64,000 nt of DNA from GCA-002708315 sp963676635 (GCA_963676635.1 OY781105.1:248001-312000); one strand, 5' to 3'; numbered from the stretch's first letter, positions 17,831 to 26,425 are shown. Notes: generated by a model from the sequence alone, not told the origin. Numbers and translations are program-made.

Positions 17831-18337
17831 ATGACACAGAAAAGAAAGAGAGTACTGATTTATGGCTATGGTAACCCCGGACGCCAGGACGATGGTTTGG
17901 GTATCGAAATGACTAATCTTGTTCAACAATGGATAGATGAGCATAATTTGGAATGTATGACTACTGAAAGCAATTATCAGCTGAATATTGAAGATGCTGA
18001 AATGATATCTGAATGGGATATTGTTGTTTTTGTAGATGCTACCAAAGAAGAGGATATCCATGAGTTCAGATATCGAAATGTGGAAGCATCTGATGCTAAA
18101 GTAGAATTTACTATGCATGCAGTCTCTCCTTCTTATGTATTGCATCTTTGTCAGAAACTTTTTAATAAAAGTCCGGAAACCTATATCCTTTGTGTAAAAG
18201 GTTATGAGTGGGATTTTAAAGAGCATCTTACAGATAATGCAAGTCTTAATCTTGAACAGGCTTTTCAGTATTTGACACGCAAACTTGCCGGATGGGCACT
18301 TATTAAAAAGAACCTTCCAATAGGAATGCTGGATTAG
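17831..18337 (+). CDS. hoxW: Hydrogenase maturation endopeptidase HoxW
   Basis: This 168-residue protease of the HybD/HycI/HoxW family starts two bases after hoxH. It has the signature YGYGNPGRQDDGLG near the N-terminus, with the nickel-sensing acidic residue in DDG, and a second conserved Asp in FVDA. It cleaves the C-terminal extension of HoxH once nickel is in place. The tight spacing to hoxH and the downstream terminator mark it as the last hox gene. Confidence 0.92.
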   Translation: MTQKRKRVLIYGYGNPGRQDDGLGIEMTNLVQQWIDEHNLECMTTESNYQLNIEDAEMISEWDIVVFVDATKEEDIHEFRYRNVEASDAKVEFTMHAVSPSYVLHLCQKLFNKSPETYILCVKGYEWDFKEHLTDNASLNLEQAFQYLTRKLAGWALIKKNLPIGMLD

Positions 18338-18359
18338 TGCAGGAATAGATTTACAAATA

Positions 18360-18392
18360 GAAAAACCTGTCCTTATTGGGCAGGTTTTTTTA
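18360..18392. terminator. Terminator between hoxW and rex
   Basis: The stem AAAACCTGTCC / GGGCAGGTTTT (18362-18372 and 18378-18388, one G-T pair) has a five-base loop and is followed by further T's on the plus strand. The A-rich left flank could also serve the convergent rex transcript. Confidence 0.85.
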
Positions 18393-18393
18393 T

Positions 18394-19020
18394 TTATTCA
18401 GGTTTGTCCTCGTGAGTGAAATATGCCATTTTCTCCAGCTTCGATATCATATCGTAATCTTCGATATATATATCATCTGGGGCATCAATATATACTGAGG
18501 AAAAATTAAGAATACCTCTGACTCCCGAGTCTATTACTGTTTTGCTTATGCTTTTGGCATAGGATCGCGGAACAGCAATAACACATAACTCTATATGCTC
18601 TTTCTTTATTATTTCCTTCATCCTTGAGATATTATAGCAGCTTACATCAGGAAACTGTGATTTAGGTTCCTTTTCAATACGGAATGTTGCAGCAATCTCC
18701 AACTTAGTTTCCTTGCTGTTAAAGTATTCAGCTACGGCACGGCCAAGGTCGCCAATACCTACAAAACATATTTTTCTCTTTCTCTTGCTATCGATTACTT
18801 CACCTATTCGTACTATTAAGTCTGGTATGTTATACCCTCTATGAACATCTCCGGTAAAGTTAATCAGCATAAGATCTCGACGGATATGTGCAGGGTTTAT
18901 CTTTAAAAGATGAGCCAACTGGTGTGAGTGGATATATTCAGTTGTTGTTGGATAGTTAAGTAACCGTCGGCGGTATAAACTGAGTCTTTCAACAGTGTTA
19001 GGTGGAAGGTCTTTAATCAT
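18394..19020 (-). CDS. rex: Redox-sensing transcriptional repressor Rex
   Basis: This 208-residue protein has a winged-helix N-terminus (RLSLYRRRLLNY, LAHLLKINPAHIRRDLMLINFTGDVHRGYNI). A Rossmann domain follows with CFVGIGDLGRAVAEY for NAD(H) binding and the conserved GVRGILNFSSVYI block. Rex binds DNA when NAD+ is high and lets go when NADH rises. Its gene is convergent with hoxW and is third in an operon after a nickel-type permease and an outer-membrane protein. Matching operators occur in front of that operon and of hoxF, so both autoregulation and control of the hydrogenase are likely. Confidence 0.93.
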   Translation of the reverse strand: MIKDLPPNTVERLSLYRRRLLNYPTTTEYIHSHQLAHLLKINPAHIRRDLMLINFTGDVHRGYNIPDLIVRIGEVIDSKRKRKICFVGIGDLGRAVAEYFNSKETKLEIAATFRIEKEPKSQFPDVSCYNISRMKEIIKKEHIELCVIAVPRSYAKSISKTVIDSGVRGILNFSSVYIDAPDDIYIEDYDMISKLEKMAYFTHEDKPE

Positions 19021-19024
19021 GTTA

Positions 19025-19774
19025 TTATTTTATTTGATAAAGAATGCCAAGGTTTATTTGATAAAGCGTGCTCCAATTAACATCTCTTTTAGGATCATTC
19101 CATACATTTCCAAAACTATAGGAGAAACATGGAGCAAGTGAAAGTGCAAGCTTTTCATTGATGCTGTATTCTACACCGAAAAACATATTAACTCCCGCAT
19201 CAGAAGAGCTTAGCTTCTGTTTTGATGGATCAAGTTGATGCATGCCCGGTGTTGCAAATTCTGGTAAATAGCTATCAATAAACAAATTGGCATCCTGTGG
19301 CGCTATATATACTTCATCATAACCTGTTTGTGTATTGTTTAAATAAACAGATAAATAGTATGTACCTTTTATAAATACCCTAAATTTATTTGTACCTTTT
19401 ATATATATGATACTTAAGGGAATTGTAAGATAATTTACACTATAATTCTGTACTATTTGCCCGTATGAATTACTGCTAGTAAATGTGGAATCGTTAATGT
19501 AAAGGTTTGTATAAGTACCCTCAAGAGAGAATTTTCTATTGTCAAACATTAGAGCACCTCTGATTTTCAGCTTGTCATTCACATAGTATTCAATACCTGG
19601 CCCGAATATATATCCGGTCCCTCCATTTGAGACTGGAAGGTATACATCATCGATGCCCGTAAATTGTACTCCGCCCTCAAAAACAAAGTTCATGATTCCC
19701 TTGCGTGATGTTGTTTGACTACTGAGCGTTAGGCATGTAATTAATAGAATTCCGATAGATATTAGTTTTTTCAT
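19025..19774 (-). CDS. Outer-membrane beta-barrel protein, permease/Rex operon
   Basis: A 249-residue protein with a signal peptide (MKKLISIGILLITCLTLSSQ). It is rich in alternating strands with Gly and aromatic residues, ending in YQINLGILYQIK, as in small Bacteroidota outer-membrane barrels (OMP_b-brl-like). It is not recognised as a specific porin or receptor. It lies nine bases after the permease gene and four before rex, so it is co-transcribed with both. That context suggests a link to nickel acquisition or redox state, which is inference only. Confidence 0.75.
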   Translation of the reverse strand: MKKLISIGILLITCLTLSSQTTSRKGIMNFVFEGGVQFTGIDDVYLPVSNGGTGYIFGPGIEYYVNDKLKIRGALMFDNRKFSLEGTYTNLYINDSTFTSSNSYGQIVQNYSVNYLTIPLSIIYIKGTNKFRVFIKGTYYLSVYLNNTQTGYDEVYIAPQDANLFIDSYLPEFATPGMHQLDPSKQKLSSSDAGVNMFFGVEYSINEKLALSLAPCFSYSFGNVWNDPKRDVNWSTLYQINLGILYQIK

Positions 19775-19783
19775 ATTAGTATT

Positions 19784-20512
19784 TTACCAGGTGTTCCACA
19801 TCCAGATTACACCAACAACAATTGCTGCTGAACCTGCAATTGTATTGATTGTTATATACATTGTATTTTTCTTCTGTTTGGTTGAAGTCTTGCCCATGAT
19901 GCCAAGAATTGACGAGAATATAACCATTGCAGCAATAGTACCTACAGCAAAACCAATTAGATACATAACAGCCTGGTAGTTTGAATCAAAAGCCAACGTT
20001 GGAAGCATACTTACTATATGTGATACACCTGCAAAGCCATGCAATACACCTATTCCGGCTGCTGCCCAGTAAGTCTGCTTCTCACTCCTGCTTTTATGCA
20101 AGTGTGAATGACCATGACTATTATTATGAGCATGTTCATGATCATGGATGTATGTTTTACCATCATCTCCAACATGTGTATGCGCATGTTTATGGTTTTT
20201 CTTGCCAAAAGTAAAGGCCTTGTATAAGCCCCATACTCCGATTACTATTAATAGTATTCCAACTATTCTTTCACTGTTTTCAGAGATAAAATCAATGGGA
20301 AATAACTCTCTGAAAAAGAAAAAGATCAGACCAAGTAGTAACATTCCTGCAACGTGACCTATGCCCCATGCCATTCCAATAAACCAGGGGCGTCGTTTTA
20401 CATTAAGTGCCAGAGGACTGACAGCTGCTAAGTGATCAGGACCAGCAACAACGTGCAACATCGCAGCCAGTAAACCAAAAATTATGGGAAATCCCGCAAA
20501 AGCTTCTTCCAT
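19784..20512 (-). CDS. Nickel/cobalt permease-like membrane protein (UreH/NiCoT-related)
   Basis: The 242-residue protein has about six membrane segments. It carries the motif LHVVAGPDHLAAVSPLAL, matching the His/Asp motif of nickel-cobalt permeases in the first transport helix, and a second LHGFAGVSHIV motif. The cytoplasmic loop between about residues 105 and 145 is rich in His (HKHAHTHVG, HDHEHAHNN, HGHSHLH). Related proteins import Ni2+ or Co2+ or assist urease maturation. No urease genes are nearby, whereas the [NiFe] hydrogenase locus is adjacent, so nickel supply to HoxH is the most likely role. Confidence 0.8.
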   Translation of the reverse strand: MEEAFAGFPIIFGLLAAMLHVVAGPDHLAAVSPLALNVKRRPWFIGMAWGIGHVAGMLLLGLIFFFFRELFPIDFISENSERIVGILLIVIGVWGLYKAFTFGKKNHKHAHTHVGDDGKTYIHDHEHAHNNSHGHSHLHKSRSEKQTYWAAAGIGVLHGFAGVSHIVSMLPTLAFDSNYQAVMYLIGFAVGTIAAMVIFSSILGIMGKTSTKQKKNTMYITINTIAGSAAIVVGVIWMWNTW

Positions 20513-20533
20513 GTTTTATCATATTTAATTGAG

Positions 20534-20541
20534 CAAAGATA
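20534..20541 (-). promoter_or_regulatory. Promoter of the permease-OMP-rex operon
   Basis: On the minus strand TATCTTTG (TAnnTTTG) lies 22 bases before the permease start. A TTTG -33 element (CAAA at 20563-20566) lies 21 bases further upstream. This is one of the best complete promoter matches in the window. Confidence 0.65.
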
Positions 20542-20547
20542 ATTTAA

Positions 20548-20565
20548 TTGTTACTTATTTCACAA
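20548..20565. promoter_or_regulatory. Rex operator candidate 3 (permease-OMP-rex promoter)
   Basis: TTGTTACTTATTTCACAA matches TTGTKAA-N4-TTMACAA at all fixed positions but one. It fills the spacer between the -7 element and the -33 TTTG and overlaps the latter. This is a direct repressor position, implying that Rex represses its own operon. Confidence 0.75.
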
Positions 20566-20597
20566 AGATAACACGTTTTGTTTATCAGGAATTAATG

Positions 20598-20605
20598 TAT
20601 TTTTG
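20598..20605 (+). promoter_or_regulatory. Candidate -7 element for truA
   Basis: TATTTTTG, matching TAnnTTTG, 14 bases before the GTG start of truA. Confidence 0.45.
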
Positions 20606-20619
20606 AAAAAAATGGTCAA

Positions 20620-21348
20620 GTGAGATATTTTATCAGATTAGCATATAACGGAGCAGCCTATCATGGATGGCAGATTCAAAAGAATGCGCACTCTGTTCAG
20701 GAAGAGATAACTGATAAGTTATCACTTCTTTTAAAAATTGATATGCAGTTAACCGGCTGTGGAAGAACAGATACAGGTGTGCATGCACGTGAGTTTTTTG
20801 CCCATTTTGATATTGATAAATTGAATTTTAGAGAGAAAGATCTGGTTTATAAACTCAATAGTTTTTTGCCAGCTGATATTTCTATTTTTGATATTTATAA
20901 GGTTGATGATGAAATGCACAGTCGCTTTAATGCTGTTTCAAGAACTTATAAGTACTATATCTCTCCAAAGAAGAATCCTTTTAATAATGAGTTTTCGTAT
21001 TATCTGAACATTCCACTGGATGTGGAAGAAATGAATAAAGCCTGCGGGTATCTTTTCATACACACTGATTTTACCAGCTTCTCAAAATTGCATACACAAA
21101 CGGCCACAAACGATTGTAAAGTAAAGGCAGCAGGGTTTGAGTTTAAAAATAATATGCTTGTATTTTCCATTACTGCCGATAGGTTTTTAAGGAATATGGT
21201 ACGTGCTATTGTTGGCACTATGCTGGAAGTAGGGAAGGGGAATATTGCTGCTGAAGTAGTTGATGACATAATTTCATTGAAAGACAGAAGTAAGGCTGGT
21301 TTCTCTGTGCCTGCGAAAGGGCTTTTTCTTGAAAGAGTTGAGTATTAA
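20620..21348 (+). CDS. truA: tRNA pseudouridine synthase A
   Basis: This 242-residue TruA has the N-terminal RLAYNGAAYHGWQIQ, the catalytic Asp in TGCGRTDTGVHA, and SRTYKYYI and DRFLRNMVRAIVGTML later. It isomerises uridines 38-40 in the tRNA anticodon arm. The start is a GTG at 20620. The only nearby ATG, eight bases upstream, is in another frame and meets a stop after three codons, so GTG is required. It stands alone, convergent with pckA across a repeat-bearing gap. Confidence 0.94.
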   Translation: MRYFIRLAYNGAAYHGWQIQKNAHSVQEEITDKLSLLLKIDMQLTGCGRTDTGVHAREFFAHFDIDKLNFREKDLVYKLNSFLPADISIFDIYKVDDEMHSRFNAVSRTYKYYISPKKNPFNNEFSYYLNIPLDVEEMNKACGYLFIHTDFTSFSKLHTQTATNDCKVKAAGFEFKNNMLVFSITADRFLRNMVRAIVGTMLEVGKGNIAAEVVDDIISLKDRSKAGFSVPAKGLFLERVEY

Positions 21349-21441
21349 TTAACAGAATACAGTTTTTAAGTTAATCTAAGATTTTTTAATGCTATCCCGT
21401 ACTTTTCTGGTTATATGGTTTAAGCTGTGTAATCATATTTT

Positions 21442-21614
21442 TTATGCGCTTTAAAACAATTTCTGATGCGCATCAAAAACTATCCTGATGCGCATCAGAA
21501 TCATTCCTGATGCGCATCAGAATGTTAACGACACAAGTGAAAATGACTAACGACACAGCTGAGAATGACTAATTACACAGCAGGAAATGACTATCGGCAC
21601 AGCTGTTAGCAGCG
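21442..21614. repeat. Array of ~8 units with a 22-bp period and varying palindromic cores
   Basis: The core TGATGCGCATCA begins at 21464, 21486 and 21508, exactly 22 bases apart. A decayed copy (TTATGCGCTTTA) sits one period earlier at 21442. A second motif follows in three near-identical 22-base units starting at 21527, 21549 and 21571 (sharing ACACAG and AATGACT), plus a degenerate unit at 21593. Spacing between the two motif types is also about 22-23 bases. The array lies between the convergent genes truA and pckA. No coding potential is seen. Confidence 0.85.
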
Positions 21615-21683
21615 ACTGTTATTTTAAACAGATATATGTTGTGCTGAGTTGTGTTTAAGAAAGGTCAAACGGTTAACATGTAT

Positions 21684-21713
21684 ACAAAAAAAGCCCGGAG
21701 AATATCCGGGCTT
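21684..21713 (-). terminator. pckA terminator
   Basis: AAGCCCGG / CCGGGCTT (21691-21698 and 21706-21713) with a seven-base loop. On the minus strand it is followed by a run of T's, placed 34 bases after the pckA stop. Confidence 0.85.
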
Positions 21714-21746
21714 ATATATATAATAGGTGTTAGTGTTATACTAAGA

Positions 21747-23381
21747 TTATAACTGAGGACCAGCAGCAACAAGGTTTTTACCTTCTTCGTTGTCAGTATA
21801 CTGTTCAAAGTTTTTGATAAACAGCTTAGCAAGATCTTCAGCTTTCTTTTTCCAATCTTCAGGATTAGCATAAGTATCGCGAGGATCAAGAATGTTTGTA
21901 TCAACGCCATTGAGTGATGTTGGTACTTCTAGGTTGAATACAGGAATTGTTTTAGTTTCAGCCTTGTCAATTGATCCATCAAGGATAGCATCAATAATAC
22001 CGCGTGTATCTTTAATAGAGATACGTTTGCCAGTACCATTCCATCCTGTGTTCACAAGATACGCTTCTGCACCGTTAGCTTCCATTTTCTTCACAAGCTC
22101 CTGTCCGTATTTTGTTGGGTGGAGTGTAAGGAAAGCAGCGCCAAAACAAGCAGAGAAAGTAGGAACAGGTTCTGTTACACCAAGTTCGGTACCAGCCAGT
22201 TTAGCTGTAAAGCCAGACAAGAAGTGATATTTAGTCTGCTCAGGAGTAAGTTTACTTACAGGAGGCATTACACCAAATGCATCAGCAGTAAGGAAAATAA
22301 CTTTTTTTGCAGGGCCTGCTTTAGAAACAGGTTTTACAATATTGTCGATATGATATATAGGATATGAAACACGTGTATTTTGTGTTACAGATGCATCATC
22401 AAAATCAATCTTACCAGCTTCGTCAAGGCTAACATTTTCTAAAAGAGCATCTTTACGTATAGCGTTGAAAATATCAGGTTCACTTTCTTTATCAAGATTG
22501 ATAGTTTTTGCGTAGCAGCCACCTTCAAAGTTAAAAATACCATCATCATCCCAACCATGTTCGTCATCACCGATAAGAGCACGTTTAGGATCTGTAGATA
22601 ATGTTGTTTTACCAGTACCTGAAAGTCCGAAGAAAATAGCAGTATCACCTTCTTTGCCAACATTAGCAGAGCAGTGCATAGCAGCCATTCCTTTTAAAGG
22701 AAGGTAATAATTCATAACAGAGAAAATACCTTTCTTCATTTCACCACCGTACCAGCTACCGCCAACAACAGATTTACCTTCAGTAAGGTTAAACACAACA
22801 AAATTTTCTGAATTGAAAGGAACGTCGTCTGTACGTTTCATGCTTTGCCAATCAGGGTTTGTTGTTTTAGCAGCGTTAAGCATAATAAAATCAGGAGTGA
22901 AGTTTTCAAGTTCTTCTTCGCTTGGACGGATAAACATATTCTTACAGAAATGAGCCTGCCATGCTACTTCCATAACAAAACGCACTTTCAGTCTTGAATC
23001 GGCGTTAGCACCAGCATAACCGTCAATAACATATAATTTTTTTCCAGATAACTGGTCAGTAGCCAGATCATAGCAATGTTCCCAGGTTTCTTTGTCTACT
23101 GGTTTATTATCTGATGACTTAGCCTGTTCAGCCCACCAAACAGTATCCTTGGTTTTATCATCTTCAACTATATATTTATCCTTAGGAGAGCGGCCGGTAA
23201 ATTTACCAGTCATTACATTAACTGCACCAAGCTCGCTTAATTGACCCTTTTCATAACCTTCAAGGTTAGAATTTAATTCATCATTATAAAGTTGGTCATA
23301 GTCGGGATTATAGATAACTTCCTTTACGTTTGTTATACCATAATCATTAAGGTTAGCAATTATTCGATTTAAATCACGCAT
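21747..23381 (-). CDS. pckA: ATP-dependent phosphoenolpyruvate carboxykinase
   Basis: Taking the ATG at 23381 (MRDLNRIIANLNDYG) gives 544 residues, the usual length. An in-frame ATG 66 bases upstream adds an unlike N-terminus. Visible motifs are the kinase-1a P-loop GLSGTGKTTLS, the metal-binding IGDDEHGWDDDG and FNFEGGCYAK. The enzyme interconverts oxaloacetate plus ATP with PEP, CO2 and ADP. In fermenting Bacteroidota it often runs towards oxaloacetate for succinate formation, which is inference here. The ppdK gene lies directly upstream with its own terminator between, and a Rex-type site lies 160 bases upstream of pckA. Confidence 0.96.
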   Translation of the reverse strand: MRDLNRIIANLNDYGITNVKEVIYNPDYDQLYNDELNSNLEGYEKGQLSELGAVNVMTGKFTGRSPKDKYIVEDDKTKDTVWWAEQAKSSDNKPVDKETWEHCYDLATDQLSGKKLYVIDGYAGANADSRLKVRFVMEVAWQAHFCKNMFIRPSEEELENFTPDFIMLNAAKTTNPDWQSMKRTDDVPFNSENFVVFNLTEGKSVVGGSWYGGEMKKGIFSVMNYYLPLKGMAAMHCSANVGKEGDTAIFFGLSGTGKTTLSTDPKRALIGDDEHGWDDDGIFNFEGGCYAKTINLDKESEPDIFNAIRKDALLENVSLDEAGKIDFDDASVTQNTRVSYPIYHIDNIVKPVSKAGPAKKVIFLTADAFGVMPPVSKLTPEQTKYHFLSGFTAKLAGTELGVTEPVPTFSACFGAAFLTLHPTKYGQELVKKMEANGAEAYLVNTGWNGTGKRISIKDTRGIIDAILDGSIDKAETKTIPVFNLEVPTSLNGVDTNILDPRDTYANPEDWKKKAEDLAKLFIKNFEQYTDNEEGKNLVAAGPQL

Positions 23382-23540
23382 AATAATAATTATTTTGTTA
23401 GGACTATTACTAGTTTTGAGAGGGCGAAAGTAATAAATATTATTCAATACAATAATGAATTATATGTAAAAAGGTGAATTTGTCTATACACAAGGCACAA
23501 CACAAGAAAGCCCTGTTTAAATAGCCTAATGAACACGTTT

Positions 23541-23558
23541 GTGTTAATTAATTCACAG
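23541..23558. promoter_or_regulatory. Rex operator candidate 4 (upstream of pckA)
   Basis: GTGTTAATTAATTCACAG contains the perfect core TGTTAA-TTAA-TTCACA; only the outer bases differ from the Rex consensus. It lies 160 bases upstream of the pckA start and 33 bases past the ppdK terminator. No good -7 element was found beside it, so a regulatory role is less certain than at the hox promoter. Confidence 0.55.
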
Positions 23559-23581
23559 CAGAAATATTATTTGTGAAGCAT

Positions 23582-23614
23582 AAAAAAAACCCCCTTTCAT
23601 CAGATGAAAGAGGG
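23582..23614 (-). terminator. ppdK terminator
   Basis: The minus strand reads CCCTCTTTCATC, a two-base loop and GATGAAAGGGGG, then eight T's, starting about 24 bases after the ppdK stop. This is a strong intrinsic terminator separating ppdK from pckA. Confidence 0.9.
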
Positions 23615-23637
23615 CTATAATTTATACGAATAATGGA

Positions 23638-26388
23638 TTATCCGTTTTTACGTTTCCAGCTACGTTTGTTAACGATAGTAGACTGAGCAGCTGCAAGGCG
23701 TGCGATAGGTACACGGAAAGGTGAGCAGCTAACGTAGTTTAATCCTGCACGGTAGCAGAATTCAATAGAGCTAGGTTCACCACCATGTTCACCACAGATA
23801 CCGAGTTTAATTTTCTTACGTGTTTTCTTACCTTTTTTAACAGCAGTTTCAACTAATTGACCAACACCTTCCTGGTCGAGAACCTGGAAAGGATCGTTTT
23901 TAAGAATACCTTTCTGGAGGTAAACAGGCAAGAACTTACCAGCGTCATCACGTGAATAACCGAAAGTCATCTGAGTAAGGTCGTTTGTACCAAATGAGAA
24001 GAATTCAGCTGATTCAGCAATTTTATCAGCCATAAGAGCAGCACGTGGTATTTCAATCATAGTACCAACGAGGTAATCAATTTTTTCTCCTCTTTCTTCG
24101 AATACCTTCTCTATAGTAGAGCGAACAATAGTTTCCTGCATTTTCATTTCAGCCAGAGTACCAGTTAAAGGAATCATAATTTCAGGATGAGCCTTAATCT
24201 TACTATCTTTAAGGTTAAGAGCAGCTTCAATAATTGCACGACTCTGCATTTCAGTAATCTCAGGATATGTGTTACCTAAACGACAACCACGGTGTCCGAG
24301 CATAGGGTTGAATTCACTTAATTCTTCAACTTTAGCTTTAACTTCTTCAACAGTCATACCCATTACGTCAGCCATTTCTTTTTGACCTTTTTCATCATGA
24401 GGAACAAACTCATGTAATGGAGGATCAAGTAAACGAACTGTAACAGGAAGGTCATGCATAGCTTCGAATATACCTTCGAAGTCTTTACGTTGAATAGGCA
24501 ACAGTTTATCTAAAGCTTCACGTCGACCAGCTTCATCAGAAGCAAGGATCATCTCACGCATAGCAATAATTTTATCATCACCAAAGAACATATGTTCGGT
24601 ACGGCAAAGGCCAATACCAACAGCGCCAAAATCGCGTGCCACCTGTGCATCATTAGGAGTATCAGCGTTTGTGCGAACAAGGATTTTAGCTTTTTTGTCG
24701 GCAAGTTTCATCAGCTTACCAAAGTCACCACTCAATTCAGGTTCAACTGTAGTAATATTACCATCATAAACTTCACCAGTAGAGCCGTTAAGAGAGATAA
24801 AGTCACCTTCTTTATAAGCTTTGCCATCCATTTCAAGAGTGCGGGCACGGTAATTTACCTTAATGCTACCAGCACCTGACACACAACATTTACCCATACC
24901 ACGGGCAACAACAGCAGCGTGTGAAGTCATACCACCACGAGCGGTAAGAATACCTTCAGCAGAGTTCATACCTGCTAAGTCTTCAGGAGATGTTTCAATA
25001 CGAACAAGAATAACCTTTTTACCTTCAGCAGCCCATGCTTCAGCATCTTCAGCGTGGAATACAACCTGTCCGGATGCAGCACCAGGAGAAGCAGGAAGAC
25101 CTTTTGACATTACCTTTGCCATAGCAATAGCTTTTTTGTCAAAAACAGGGTGCAGCAGTTCATCCAGTTTCTCTGGTTCAACACGCATAATAGCTTCCTC
25201 TTTGTTGATCATCTTTTCATTGAGCATATCCATGGCAATTTTCACCATAGCAGCACCGGTACGTTTACCATTACGTGTTTGTAATAGCCACAGTTTTCCG
25301 TTTTCAACAGTAAACTCAAGATCCTGCATGTCACGATAGTGATTTTCCAGTTTGTTCTGAGTTTCGAAAAGCTCTTTATATATCATTGGCATAGCTTCTT
25401 CCAGTGAAGGGAATTTTTCTGCACGATCTTCTTCACTTACCTGAGCGAGCTTAGCCCATCTGAATGATCCTTCTTTGGTAATTTGCTGAGGAGTACGAAT
25501 ACCAGCAACAACATCTTCGCCCTGAGCGTTGATCAGATACTCACCATTGAAAATATTTTCTCCGGTAGCAGCATCACGTGTAAACGCAACACCAGTAGCT
25601 GAATTATTACCCATATTACCAAATACCATAGCCTGAACATTAACAGCAGTACCCCATTCGTCAGGAATCTTTTCCATTTTACGATAAAGGATAGCACGTT
25701 CGTTCATCCAGCTGTCGAATACAGCAGTAATTGACCCCCAGAGTTGTTCCCATGGGTCAACAGGGAAATCTTTTCCTGTTTGTTCTTTTACTGCTTCTTT
25801 AAATCTTTTTACCAATACTTTGAGGTCATCAGTAGTAAGCTGTGTATCAAGTTCAACACCTTTTTCTTCTTTAAGTCTGTCGATAATTTCTTCAAAAGGA
25901 TCAGCATCTTCCTTTGATACCGGTTTCATACCAAGAACAACGTCTCCGTACATCTGTACAAAACGACGGTATGAATCCCATGCAAAACGTTCATTACCTG
26001 TTTTCTTAGCGATACCTTCAACAGCATCGTCATTAAGACCAAGGTTAAGAACTGTGTCCATCATACCTGGCATTGATGCTCTTGCTCCTGAACGTACTGA
26101 TACAAGCAATGGGTTATCTTTGTCACCAAACTTGGTGCCCATAATATTTTCTACTTCAGTAACTGAATTTTCTACTTCTTCACTAATGGCAGCAACAACT
26201 GCGTCATGGCCTTTTTCGTTGTATAAAGTACATACTTCAGTTGTAATAGTAAATCCCGGTGGTACAGGAACACCGATAAGATTCATTTCTGCAAGGTTAG
26301 CACCTTTTCCACCCAGAAGGTTTTTCATCTTTGCATTACCTTCAGCCTTTCCGTCGCCGAAAGTATAAACATGCTTTTTATTAGCCAT
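23638..26388 (-). CDS. ppdK: Pyruvate, phosphate dikinase
   Basis: This 916-residue enzyme has an N-terminal ATP-grasp domain (GGKGANLAEM, VSVRSGARASMPGMMDTVLNLG), a central phosphohistidine domain and a C-terminal PEP/pyruvate barrel. The catalytic His is in GGMTSHAAVVARGMG; the barrel carries GLCRTEHMFFG, MIEIPRAAL, FGTNDLTQMTFG and the catalytic Cys in GICGEHGGEP. It interconverts ATP, pyruvate and phosphate with AMP, PEP and pyrophosphate. Next to pckA it forms a PEP-centred pair. The regulatory Thr beside the catalytic His is present. Confidence 0.96.
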   Translation of the reverse strand: MANKKHVYTFGDGKAEGNAKMKNLLGGKGANLAEMNLIGVPVPPGFTITTEVCTLYNEKGHDAVVAAISEEVENSVTEVENIMGTKFGDKDNPLLVSVRSGARASMPGMMDTVLNLGLNDDAVEGIAKKTGNERFAWDSYRRFVQMYGDVVLGMKPVSKEDADPFEEIIDRLKEEKGVELDTQLTTDDLKVLVKRFKEAVKEQTGKDFPVDPWEQLWGSITAVFDSWMNERAILYRKMEKIPDEWGTAVNVQAMVFGNMGNNSATGVAFTRDAATGENIFNGEYLINAQGEDVVAGIRTPQQITKEGSFRWAKLAQVSEEDRAEKFPSLEEAMPMIYKELFETQNKLENHYRDMQDLEFTVENGKLWLLQTRNGKRTGAAMVKIAMDMLNEKMINKEEAIMRVEPEKLDELLHPVFDKKAIAMAKVMSKGLPASPGAASGQVVFHAEDAEAWAAEGKKVILVRIETSPEDLAGMNSAEGILTARGGMTSHAAVVARGMGKCCVSGAGSIKVNYRARTLEMDGKAYKEGDFISLNGSTGEVYDGNITTVEPELSGDFGKLMKLADKKAKILVRTNADTPNDAQVARDFGAVGIGLCRTEHMFFGDDKIIAMREMILASDEAGRREALDKLLPIQRKDFEGIFEAMHDLPVTVRLLDPPLHEFVPHDEKGQKEMADVMGMTVEEVKAKVEELSEFNPMLGHRGCRLGNTYPEITEMQSRAIIEAALNLKDSKIKAHPEIMIPLTGTLAEMKMQETIVRSTIEKVFEERGEKIDYLVGTMIEIPRAALMADKIAESAEFFSFGTNDLTQMTFGYSRDDAGKFLPVYLQKGILKNDPFQVLDQEGVGQLVETAVKKGKKTRKKIKLGICGEHGGEPSSIEFCYRAGLNYVSCSPFRVPIARLAAAQSTIVNKRSWKRKNG

Positions 26389-26425
26389 TTCTATAAAATT
26401 TAATAAACATTATTCAAATGAGCGG

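Larger units (their letters stand above)
21349..21746. other. Intergenic region truA-pckA (398 bases)
   Basis: This convergent gap holds the 22-bp-period array (21442-21614) and the pckA terminator (21684-21713). No additional gene, RNA gene or promoter is supported. Confidence 0.7.

Noticed and set aside
21442..21614. CRISPR array
   Set aside because: The repeat unit is only 22 bases in total, with palindromic cores and 10-base spacers that are themselves similar, and there are no cas genes. CRISPR repeats and spacers are longer and spacers are unique.
24863..25339. 158-codon open frame on the plus strand inside ppdK
   Set aside because: Opposite-strand shadow of a well-conserved gene; the translation is low-complexity Ser/Ala/Ile-rich and has no independent support.
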